Assembly: GCA_958451705.1 (NCBI GenBank)
Contig: CAUDRD010000035.1
Span: 1 to 10,586, forward strand
DNA: 10,586 nt
From: an uncultured Oscillospiraceae bacterium
GTDB lineage: Bacteria; Bacillota; Clostridia; Oscillospirales; Acutalibacteraceae
Direction: 5' to 3'
Shown: positions 1-6,211 of the stretch, piece after piece
How the letters are laid out: every line of letters starts with the position of its first letter
How positions within the stretch are numbered: the stretch's first letter is position 1
The notes under the pieces: model-generated
Seen by the model: only the letters and a program-made list of their open reading frames with translations
Database searches by the model: none
What the model was told of the DNA's origin: nothing
Translations under genes and position numbers: made by a program

Positions 1-7
1 CCACTTC

Positions 8-53
8 ATTGTAAATTGACAGCCTGTCCCGTATTTTTTGGGTCATTTACAAT
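8..53. repeat. Inverted repeat with hairpin potential at the window edge
   Basis: The left arm at 8-20 (ATTGTAAATTGAC) is matched by GTCATTTACAAT at 42-53, giving a 12-bp imperfect stem with one bulged T. The loop contains a smaller GACA/TGTC hairpin at 18-28 followed by a T-rich run. It lies beyond the terminator of the LacI-type gene, so it belongs to whatever lies left of the window. It could be a terminator-like structure, an operator, or one end of a small repeat element. Nothing here decides between these. The rest of 1-114 shows no gene. Confidence 0.4.
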
Positions 54-114
54 TATAAAACCGCCGCAGACAAAAGGATGTCGCAATGCGCTGTTGTTTA
101 GGGTAACTTTATAA

Positions 115-155
115 GAAAAAATGCCGCCTTTTCTCTTACTTTGGAAAAAGACGGC
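115..155 (-). terminator. Rho-independent terminator after the LacI-type regulator
   Basis: Read on the minus strand, GCCGTCTTTTT at 155-145 pairs with AAAAGGCGGC at 132-123, a stem of about 10-11 bp with one G-U pair. It is followed directly by a run of U residues (the A-run at 116-121 on the plus strand). It lies about 70 bases after the stop codon of the LacI-family gene and is well placed to end that transcript. Confidence 0.75.
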
Positions 156-225
156 AAAAGATAATATTCACTTTTATGATAAATAAAATTCTGTCTATAC
201 CTTAAATCAAAAACCGTTAATGCTG

Positions 226-1263
226 TTAATCTTTTTTTCTCCGTACGCTGTTGCCAACTACAAGCACAGGCTCAAGATAAATTTCCTGGGCACGAATTCT
301 CTTTCCTTCAATGCGGCCTATCATAACCTCCGCCGCACGAAGCGCCAATAGATCGAGATCCATGGTAACGGTTGTCAAAGAGATATCCAGCAAAAACTCT
401 CGAAGGGAATTATCATAGCTGACTAACGATATATCTTTCGGGATCTTATATTTTCTCTCATGCAGGCCACGTAAAAAGCCTAAAGTCATCATATCGTTAC
501 ACACAAGCACGGCAGTCGCACCGCAGTTTAAAACCTTCTCCACCGCATTATAACCGCCTTGTATTCGGTTATCTCCGGGTATAAGATGATCTGCGGGAGG
601 TTCTATTCCATGTTCATGCAAAGCGTCCAAATATCCCGCAAGACGGTTGGATCCGTTGCCACGTCGGTCATCAAGATAAACACAGGCTATGTCTGTGTGA
701 CCTTTATCGAGAAGATATTTAGTTGCCTGATATCCGCCTAAACGGTTGTCAAAGCAGACATGGTCGCAGGCAAAGCCGAAAAAAGGTCTGTCAACTATCA
801 CATACGGCACCGCCATTTTCTGTAAGCGGCGGCTCAGTTCTTCTTCATATTGATAGGATTCGTTGCTGCGGATAAAAAAGATTCCGTCAACTCCCCTGGA
901 TTCAAAGCTTCTTAGAAGCTTGCAGTCATTTTCAAACACATCGTCGCTGTTGGCAAACATGAGAAAATACCCCTTTTCACGGCATACTTTCTCCAGCACA
1001 CGGGCTAATTGAGCAAAAAAAGTGTTTTGTATATCGGGTAGGATAAGTCCTATAGTATAGCTTCGCTGTGTAACGAGAGCTCTTGCGGTCTGGTTTACTA
1101 CATAACGGTGCTTCGCTGCGATTTCCTTTACCCGCTGTTTATTCTCCTCCGAAATACGGCACGGCTTATTGTTGAGAATCTGAGAAACGGCTCCGGGAGA
1201 AATTCCTGCCTCTTTTGCAATATCTTTTATGGTGATTTTTTTACCGCCAAGTTTATCAGGCAT
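226..1263 (-). CDS. LacI/GalR-family transcriptional regulator
   Basis: A DNA-binding repressor with an N-terminal LacI-type helix-turn-helix (ITIKDIAKEAGISPGAVSQ, about residues 10-30). Next come a hinge segment (NQTARALV) and a periplasmic-binding-protein-like effector domain starting near VTQRSYTIGLILPD and running to the end. Of two in-frame ATGs, the one at 1263 is preferred because the AAGGAGG Shine-Dalgarno lies seven bases before it, whereas the ATG at 1269 is only one base away. This gives about 345 residues, normal for the family. It follows the nucleoside-salvage genes on the same strand but is separated from them by a terminator. A CG-centred palindrome at the operon promoter (5240-5251) is a plausible operator for it. 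The effector is not visible; ribose, a nucleoside or a derivative is inferred from the neighbours. Confidence 0.9.
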   Translation of the reverse strand: MPDKLGGKKITIKDIAKEAGISPGAVSQILNNKPCRISEENKQRVKEIAAKHRYVVNQTARALVTQRSYTIGLILPDIQNTFFAQLARVLEKVCREKGYFLMFANSDDVFENDCKLLRSFESRGVDGIFFIRSNESYQYEEELSRRLQKMAVPYVIVDRPFFGFACDHVCFDNRLGGYQATKYLLDKGHTDIACVYLDDRRGNGSNRLAGYLDALHEHGIEPPADHLIPGDNRIQGGYNAVEKVLNCGATAVLVCNDMMTLGFLRGLHERKYKIPKDISLVSYDNSLREFLLDISLTTVTMDLDLLALRAAEVMIGRIEGKRIRAQEIYLEPVLVVGNSVRRKKD

Positions 1264-1310
1264 TTTCATTCCTCCTTATGAGCAAAATACTTTTTTATAA
1301 TAACATATTC

Positions 1311-1320
1311 TTTGCGCAAA
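1311..1320. promoter_or_regulatory. Palindrome upstream of the LacI-type gene, possible autoregulatory operator
   Basis: TTTGCGCAAA is a perfect 10-bp palindrome with a central CG step, about 45 bases before the regulator's start codon. LacI-family operators are typically CG-centred palindromes, and these repressors often control their own gene. It differs in sequence from the palindrome at the operon promoter, so a shared repressor is not assured. No convincing -35/-10 pair could be set around it, only a weak AT-rich -10-like stretch at about 1290-1300. Confidence 0.3.
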
Positions 1321-1377
1321 TAAAAGAATAAGGAGCTGCACCGATAAAACTTTTTGCAGTTTTACAGGTACAGCTCC
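1318..1377 (-). terminator. Terminator between the DcuC-like carrier and the LacI-type gene
   Basis: On the minus strand GGAGCTG (1377-1371) pairs with CAGCTCC (1338-1332). The stem continues through ACC/GGT and TAAAACT/AGTTTTA around a short A-rich loop, making a long, slightly mismatched hairpin. It is followed by a U-rich stretch (TTATTCTTTTATTT). It should end the salvage operon and separate it transcriptionally from the regulator gene. Confidence 0.75.
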
Positions 1378-1421
1378 CTTTAGATGCTTAACGCAAATCG
1401 AGCTTCAATTAAATCAAATTA

Positions 1422-2834
1422 TTATAGGAAGACAATCATTGAAAGTACAAACATGAAGACTGTACCTGCAATCATCGGAATTGATGTGCGCTTTACGATC
1501 TCGAGAGGTTCTTTCTTGATGGTACCGGCCACAATCATGATAACCGCCGAAACCGGTGAAACCGCACGGAGAAGGTTGCCTGCAAGACCCATGGGAACGG
1601 AAACTGCAAGAACACTGATTCCGGCCGCTGCTGCAAGGGGAACCATAAGAGGTACCATTGCGAAGAAAAGTGCTGTACCACTGCCGGAAAGGATAACGAT
1701 AAGAGCAGTAAGAGCAACAAGAATAAGAGGAAGAACAAAGCCCAAATTGTTACCCTGTACGCTTGTCATAGCGTTCTGGAGAGCATCGATAAGTCCGATA
1801 GACTTAAGTCCGTTTACGAATGTTGTGCCTGCAACAAGGAGTGCAACAATCGGAACTGCACCGCCCATGCCCTTAAAGAAAGCCTCAGTGGACTTAAGGG
1901 TCTCACGTCCGTTGCGGGTACGAATAAGCTCGCAGATAACGGCAATAACAAGCGAGAAGAGAATTGCAACCTCAACGCTAAGTTCAATCTTGATACCGCA
2001 TGACTGTAAAATGAATACTACAATAAGAAGGATAATGGGAAGAAGGGGAAGAACTGCATAAACTGCACGGAAGAGCTTACCGCCTGGAACCTCTTCAACA
2101 TCAGGAAGCTTTGCATCTACTTCGCCCTTTGATACTGCACGCTTATCCTGGAAGCGCTGCCAGAAATAGTGAACTACTGCCATAATGAGCAGGGTGGGAA
2201 TTGAAATAATTGCATGATACTTGAACACATAGTCACTGGCTGTTAAACCTGCAAACTGTGTGGTATTGGCAAGCTCCGCAGCAATTGCAACGTTATCACT
2301 GCCGAGGGGAGTAGGCATAACAGTAGCAGTGGTAGCGATAATAGCACCTGCTGTAAGAGAACTCATACCTGAACGCACCATGATGGGATAGAGAGTTGCA
2401 AGTAAGATAACTGCAAGGTTTGATGCGCTGGGGATAACAAGTGAAAGCACGTTTCCGAGAAGGAAAACAAGGGGAACAAGGATATAAACTGATTTGATTT
2501 TTGCAATGGGACGTGTCAAAACACTGACGGTTACGTTATTAGCCTTAATCTGGCTCATGTAAGATGAATAACCGCCAAGGATAAGGATAATGAAACCTGC
2601 CGAAGTTATTGTAGACTTAAACTGATCTACAATCGCTTTCAGGGGATCAAGCAGAGCAATACCGCTTGACTCAAAGTCTTTAATGGCGATTCCGTTTCCG
2701 AAAGCCATTGCGATGTACATCAAAACAATACCTATAAGGAACAAGGTCATCTTGATGTCCATTTTTTTAATGAGCATGAACACGACCACGCAAACTTCCA
2801 ATATAGCCGCACCATACATTAAGATTGGGGACAT
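1422..2834 (-). CDS. DcuC-family (C4-dicarboxylate carrier-like) membrane transporter, possibly for nucleosides
   Basis: A 470-residue, strongly hydrophobic integral membrane protein with about 11-13 predicted membrane segments and a hydrophilic cytosolic-type loop at about residues 225-255. Two related re-entrant-type motifs are visible: IPSASN (134-139) followed by TPLGSDN (175-181) in the first half, and SGSGTA (383-388) followed by SPVSA (426-430) in the second. These match the inverted-repeat build of the anaerobic C4-dicarboxylate carrier DcuC family. The start is supported by AAAGGAA about ten bases upstream. It lies 67 bases after the nucleoside hydrolase gene, so although the family name suggests dicarboxylates, the context suggests uptake of a nucleoside or ribose-containing compound. 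The family call is firm; the substrate is inference. Confidence 0.8.
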   Translation of the reverse strand: MSPILMYGAAILEVCVVVFMLIKKMDIKMTLFLIGIVLMYIAMAFGNGIAIKDFESSGIALLDPLKAIVDQFKSTITSAGFIILILGGYSSYMSQIKANNVTVSVLTRPIAKIKSVYILVPLVFLLGNVLSLVIPSASNLAVILLATLYPIMVRSGMSSLTAGAIIATTATVMPTPLGSDNVAIAAELANTTQFAGLTASDYVFKYHAIISIPTLLIMAVVHYFWQRFQDKRAVSKGEVDAKLPDVEEVPGGKLFRAVYAVLPLLPIILLIVVFILQSCGIKIELSVEVAILFSLVIAVICELIRTRNGRETLKSTEAFFKGMGGAVPIVALLVAGTTFVNGLKSIGLIDALQNAMTSVQGNNLGFVLPLILVALTALIVILSGSGTALFFAMVPLMVPLAAAAGISVLAVSVPMGLAGNLLRAVSPVSAVIMIVAGTIKKEPLEIVKRTSIPMIAGTVFMFVLSMIVFL

Positions 2835-2876
2835 ACTTCACATTCCTTTCTTTTTAATTTTCTTCTTGTATTCTCG

Positions 2877-2898
2877 ACCCTTTACAGGGTAAAGCCCT
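2877..2898. repeat. Overlapping short inverted repeats between hydrolase and transporter genes
   Basis: Three mutually exclusive small stems share these 22 bases: ACCC/GGGT (2877-2880 with 2887-2890), CTTTAC/GTAAAG (2880-2885 with 2889-2894) and AGGG/CCCT (2886-2889 with 2895-2898). No U-tract follows on the minus strand, so this is not a classical terminator. It could be an mRNA processing or stability element or a protein site, or may be chance. Confidence 0.3.
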
Positions 2899-2901
2899 AA
2901 G

Positions 2902-3825
2902 TTAAATGCACTTTCCGACAGATTCAAGGAACCAGCGACGGAAAGCATCGCCGTCAATATCAACGCAAACCTTAGCGTTAGCTGGCTGCTTCATATAATT
3001 CTTAAGGTCAACTACGGTGCATCCCTTTGTAAGACTTCCCGCAAGTTCGACATCGACAAAGGTATCAACTGTCTCAAAAAGTGTGGGTGCAAGCAGATAT
3101 GCGATTGCACAGCTGTCATACATTTTAAGTCCTGTGTTGAAGGAACCGCCTCTGTACTTACGGAACAGGCAATGAGCCATCTGGCCGACCTGTCCAAGCT
3201 CGGGAAGCTTCTGAGTATCCTCAGGCATAACCAGAGCCTTAAGTCCTACATCCAAAGTTGCCATTACAATTGGAATACCTGCATCAAAAACAATCTTTGC
3301 TGCCTCAGGATCAGTGGCAATATTAAACTCGGACATTACGCCTTTATTACCTCTTGTGACTGAACCGCCCATCATGACAATTTCACGAATGTGTTCTTTG
3401 ACTTCGGGATACATAGAGAGAAGCAAAGCAATATTTGTAAGTGGTCCGATAGGAACGATTGTTATGGGTTCATCGCTGTCCATAATCACACGACGCATTG
3501 CGTTAACAGCATTCTCCTGGAGAAGTAAATCCTCACGGGGCTCGGGAAAATCGAAACCTTCCATGCCGCTTGCACCGTGAATGTCGGAAGCGTCTACCAA
3601 CGGTCCGATTAAAGGTTTGCGTGCACCCATGGCAACCGGTACTTCTTTGCCGAAAAAGCTCAAAAGACGAAGTGCATTGCGGGTAACCTTTTCGATTGAA
3701 ACATTTCCCGCCACTGTTGTTATCAAACGGACATCAAGCTCGCCAGAAAACAGTGCAATAGCAATTGCAAGCGCATCATCAATACCCGGGTCAGTGTCAA
3801 TAATAATTGGTCTCTTTTTTAACAT
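2902..3825 (-). CDS. Inosine-uridine preferring nucleoside hydrolase family protein
   Basis: Probably hydrolyses the N-glycosidic bond of ribonucleosides to free base plus ribose, in the cytoplasm. The 307-residue length is normal. The calcium-binding signature DTDPGIDDA lies at residues 10-18 (D12, D16 and D17 equivalent to the family's metal aspartates). An HGASGM segment follows at 83-88, MSEFNIATDPEAA (N168) is the ribose-binding region, and D237 is the final metal ligand. The residue before that aspartate is Tyr236 (MYDSCA), where many family members have the histidine of an HD motif; this may alter base specificity or activity. The Shine-Dalgarno AAGGAGG lies inside the 3' end of the ribokinase gene, whose stop is only two bases upstream, so the two are translationally linked. 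It is part of the operon read from about 5255 to 1332. Confidence 0.92.
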   Translation of the reverse strand: MLKKRPIIIDTDPGIDDALAIAIALFSGELDVRLITTVAGNVSIEKVTRNALRLLSFFGKEVPVAMGARKPLIGPLVDASDIHGASGMEGFDFPEPREDLLLQENAVNAMRRVIMDSDEPITIVPIGPLTNIALLLSMYPEVKEHIREIVMMGGSVTRGNKGVMSEFNIATDPEAAKIVFDAGIPIVMATLDVGLKALVMPEDTQKLPELGQVGQMAHCLFRKYRGGSFNTGLKMYDSCAIAYLLAPTLFETVDTFVDVELAGSLTKGCTVVDLKNYMKQPANAKVCVDIDGDAFRRWFLESVGKCI

Positions 3826-3827
3826 AT

Positions 3828-4750
3828 TTATTCCTCCTTGAAAAATTCCTCGATTTCATTTCTATATGGGATGGACTGCTGCGCCCCATACTTCATAATT
3901 GTCAAAGACGATGCCTTTGTGGCATATTTAATACATTCCTCTAAATTCTTTCCGTTGCAAAGTTCAGCTGCCAGCGCACCGATAAAGGTATCTCCTGCGG
4001 CAGTTGTATCCACAACGTTTACCGGACGAGCCAACTCACGGAACTCCTCTTTTGTTTCTGTGCGGCAAATGCTTCCGGCTGCTCCCAAAGTGATAATCAC
4101 GGATTTTGTTCCGAGAGTCTGGATAGCATCAAGGGCTCTGCGGCGAGCCGCTTCATCACCGGGGAATATTCCCGTTAAAAACTCACATTCCGACTGATTG
4201 AGAACCAGCAGATCGATGTATTTAAATACCTCCGGAGGTATCTCCTTGGCCGGTGCGGGATTAAATATAGTATACATTCCCATATTGTGAGCTTCGCAAA
4301 GTGCAGCAAAGGTTGTATCTTTACGGCATTCGAACTGGGTGACAAAAATGTCCCTGCATTTCCTATCTTGTGGAGAACCAGCCCCACATCTTCCGGAGTC
4401 ATAACATGATTTGCGCCGGCGCTGAGGATAATGCGGTTATCGCCGTCGTACCTTGTAATCATGGCTATACCGGTCTGTGCCTTGTCGGTTATGCGAACTT
4501 CCTGGCATCCTACGCCATATTTTTCCAGTGCCTCGATCATTTGAATGCCAAAAGCGTCCTGTCCGACACAGGCGATCATCTCCGTCTCGGCACCGGATTT
4601 AGCAGCCGCAACCGCTTGGTTTCCGCCTTTTCCGCCTGCGTTGCACAAAAGATCCGAACCCTGTACCGTCTCGCCTCCCTGAGGCAGACGCTCACATTCT
4701 ATAGTCAGATCCATGTTTAAGCTTCCGAACGTAAGTACTTTTTTCGCCAT
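3828..4750 (-). pseudogene. rbsK: Ribokinase (PfkB family), interrupted by a single-base frameshift
   Basis: Would phosphorylate ribose released by the adjacent hydrolase to ribose-5-phosphate. The first part (from ATG at 4750, Shine-Dalgarno GAGGG six bases upstream) has the ribokinase start GSLNMDL and the PfkB signature NAGGKGGNQ (residues 37-45). The second part, in another frame, has NPAPA, LNQSECEFLTG and the signature DTTAAGDTF with the catalytic aspartate near residue 254. The reading frame is lost at the CCC run at 4352-4354. Adding one base there restores GNAGDIFVTQFE, a family-like join, and gives a 307-residue protein, close to E. coli RbsK (309). All other residues look intact, so either the loss is very recent or the base was missed in sequencing. 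It stops two bases before the hydrolase start. Confidence 0.85.
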
Positions 4751-4794
4751 ATACGTCCCTCATTTCTTAAAAATTTTATGTCATTCCCACGGTT

Positions 4795-5232
4795 TTATTT
4801 TTCCTGATTTATATAGCACGTCATTCCGCTGCCCTCGTATCCGCACGGACGAACGTGAAAACCAAACTTTTCGTAAAAGCCTTCTTTACCCGGCGTTGAC
4901 ATAAGTCCAACATAGGCATTTGGCGCTCCTGCACGCTGCACATATGACATAACCTGCTCCATAACAAGACGACCAATTCCTCTTCCCCGCCATTGGGGAT
5001 GAACGACAACATCTTTAATGAAAAATACTACTCTTCCGTCTCCAACTACACGGGCAATGGCGACCGGTTCTCTGTCGTCCCAAATGACAACGGAAAACAA
5101 TGTGCCTTTAAGGGCAATTTCCGCATCCTGAGGCGGATAGGGCTGCATTCCCGCATAGGCACGAAGCTCAGTATATATTTTAACGTTAAGTCCGTTTTCT
5201 TCTATCCGCAGCAAGTTAGTCACTCTTTTCAT
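4795..5232 (-). CDS. GNAT-family N-acetyltransferase
   Basis: A 145-residue acetyl-CoA-dependent acyltransferase. Motif A is clear: DVVVHPQWRGRGIGRLVMEQVM (residues 74-95, listed here as DVVVHPQW plus RGRGIGRL plus VMEQVM), containing the Q-x-x-G-x-G acetyl-CoA pyrophosphate loop. The typical motif B end GFYEKFGFHVRP follows at 118-129. The substrate cannot be told from the sequence. It is the first gene of the salvage operon, 44 bases before ribokinase, and begins about 22 bases after the predicted transcription start. No good Shine-Dalgarno precedes the ATG at 5230-5232, so translation may be weak or start at a later GTG or TTG within the first seven codons. Its role in the operon is unknown; it may modify a nucleoside, an amino sugar or something unrelated. 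Confidence 0.88.
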   Translation of the reverse strand: MKRVTNLLRIEENGLNVKIYTELRAYAGMQPYPPQDAEIALKGTLFSVVIWDDREPVAIARVVGDGRVVFFIKDVVVHPQWRGRGIGRLVMEQVMSYVQRAGAPNAYVGLMSTPGKEGFYEKFGFHVRPCGYEGSGMTCYINQEK

Positions 5233-5239
5233 AATTTGC

Positions 5240-5251
5240 TAAAACGTTTTA
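5240..5251. promoter_or_regulatory. Candidate LacI-family operator at the salvage-operon promoter
   Basis: TAAAACGTTTTA is a perfect 12-bp palindrome with a central CG, the common centre of LacI/GalR operators. It begins about ten bases after the -10 box, over the predicted start of transcription, where a bound repressor would block initiation. A LacI-family regulator is encoded at the end of the same cluster. The match to that protein is inferred. Confidence 0.6.
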
Positions 5252-5261
5252 TCACGAATTC

Positions 5262-5290
5262 ATTGTAATACGCCTTTCTCGTTATGTCAA
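5262..5290 (-). promoter_or_regulatory. Sigma-A promoter of the nucleoside-salvage operon
   Basis: On the minus strand a perfect -35 box TTGACA (5290-5285) is followed after exactly 17 bases by TACAAT (5267-5262), one mismatch from consensus. Predicted transcription starts near 5255 and reads the acetyltransferase, ribokinase, hydrolase and carrier genes. The strong match fits a promoter that needs a repressor. Confidence 0.8.
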
Positions 5291-5314
5291 TACCGACATT
5301 TTACACGTTTTTTA

Positions 5315-5424
5315 TTGCATATTTATATGCAATTTGCGAAGAAAAAATAGACAATTTTCTTGCCAGTTCTTCTTTTTTCTTCGCATATCTAACATTTTTT
5401 CTTTATATTATTTGTGAGATATGC
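5315..5424. repeat. Cluster of overlapping inverted repeats in the divergent intergenic region
   Basis: Three inverted repeats share GCATAT-type arms. TTGCATAT/ATATGCAA (5315-5322 with 5325-5332) is a tight perfect hairpin with a two-base loop. TGCGAAGAAAAAA/TTTTTTCTTCGCA (5335-5347 with 5373-5385) is a perfect 13-bp stem with a 25-base loop. GCATATCT/AGATATGC (5383-5390 with 5417-5424) is an 8-bp pair overlapping the previous arm. Several pairings are mutually exclusive. The stretch lies between two divergent promoters and is otherwise very AT-rich without a credible gene. It could be a regulatory RNA, operator array or transcription insulator; no known family is recognised. Confidence 0.5.
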
Positions 5425-5565
5425 TGCAATTTCTTTATTTTTCCACTTTTTCTTAATAAAATTCCTTTTGCTGTATTATTTTATCAAATATATTTATCGG
5501 TTATTTTTACAAAAAAACAAATTCATCGCAATAACGCTATTTAGAATAATCTTTGAACTTTATCA

Positions 5566-5574
5566 TGATATAAT
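5566..5574 (+). promoter_or_regulatory. Extended -10 promoter of the sigma factor/DUF4179 operon
   Basis: TGATATAAT is a perfect extended -10 element (TGnTATAAT). No good -35 box is found 17 bases upstream, as is common for extended -10 promoters. Transcription would start near 5581, leaving a leader of about 60 bases before the GTG start. The flanking sequence from 5430 to 5560 is AT-rich and holds nothing else I can support. Confidence 0.55.
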
Positions 5575-5641
5575 ACATCAAATTATTGTAACCTTTTTTC
5601 TCAAAAATCTTCTATATGGTTGAGAGCATAAATCACGGGGG

Positions 5642-6211
5642 GTGAATCAAACGGAGGACAAAACAATTATTGAAATGTTTTTTTCAAGGGATGAAAAAGC
5701 ATTACAGGAAACAGAGCAAAAATACGGTAAAAATTTATCCTGTCTTGCATATAACATTCTTCGAAATCAAGAGGACACCGAAGAGACAGTCAGCGATACC
5801 TATTTGAATGCATGGAACAGTATCCCACCACAAAAGCCGGTATATCTGTTCGCTTATTTAGCAAAGCTCTGCCGCAATAACGCATTGGACAAGCTCGACA
5901 GAAAGCACGCTCAGAAGAGAAATGCGGAAATAGTGGCTCTGAGTGAAGAGATGGAAATGTGTATTCCGGACAATCTGCACAGTATGGAAAATGCTTTAAA
6001 CGAAAACGAGATATCCGAGTACATAAATGAATTTTTAAAAACGCTCTCAAAGGAAAATCGGATTATCTTTATGAGACGATACTGGTTTTCGGAATCAATA
6101 AAGGAAATAGCAAATAATTATAATTTAAGCCAAAGTAAAGTAAAAACATCTCTGCACCGCACACGAAAAAAACTGCGTGATTTTTTAGAAAGAAAGGAGT
6201 TTTATATATGA
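5642..6211 (+). CDS. Sigma-70 family (ECF-like) RNA polymerase sigma factor
   Basis: A 189-residue two-domain sigma factor. Region 2 covers about residues 10-90 (KYGKNLSCLAYNIL, then EETVSDTYLNAWNSIP, the core-binding and -10 recognition part, and LCRNNALDKLDRK). Region 4 covers about 125-183 with the helix-turn-helix SIKEIANNYNLSQSKVKTS. This subtype, opening with II-x-M/L-FF-x-R-DE and -KYG-, is common in Clostridia next to DUF4179 genes. The start is a GTG set directly after a G-rich run (ACGGGGG), so the spacing is poor. An in-frame ATG at 5675 is an alternative but would cut into the conserved IIEMFF segment. The stop overlaps the next start by four bases (ATGA), indicating coupled translation. 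The regulon is unknown. Confidence 0.9.
   Translation: MNQTEDKTIIEMFFSRDEKALQETEQKYGKNLSCLAYNILRNQEDTEETVSDTYLNAWNSIPPQKPVYLFAYLAKLCRNNALDKLDRKHAQKRNAEIVALSEEMEMCIPDNLHSMENALNENEISEYINEFLKTLSKENRIIFMRRYWFSESIKEIANNYNLSQSKVKTSLHRTRKKLRDFLERKEFYI

Noticed and set aside
1384..2061. Long plus-strand open frame opposite the transporter gene
   Set aside because: It is an antisense shadow, rich in Arg/Thr/Ile/Ala as expected from the complement of a membrane protein gene, and has no family resemblance.
4340..4365. Programmed ribosomal frameshift producing full-length ribokinase
   Set aside because: There is no strong slippery heptamer or obvious stimulatory structure, and ribokinases are not known to use one. 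A one-base loss or sequencing error is simpler.
5335..5385. The 13-bp inverted repeat as an ordinary terminator
   Set aside because: The loop is long (25 bases), there is no gene ending just before it on either strand, and no proper U-run follows directly after the stem.
5284..5623. Two overlapping plus-strand open frames encoding Phe/Leu/Ile-rich peptides in the divergent region
   Set aside because: They lack ribosome binding sites, overlap the operon promoter and the inverted repeats, and their composition is simply what AT-rich DNA encodes.
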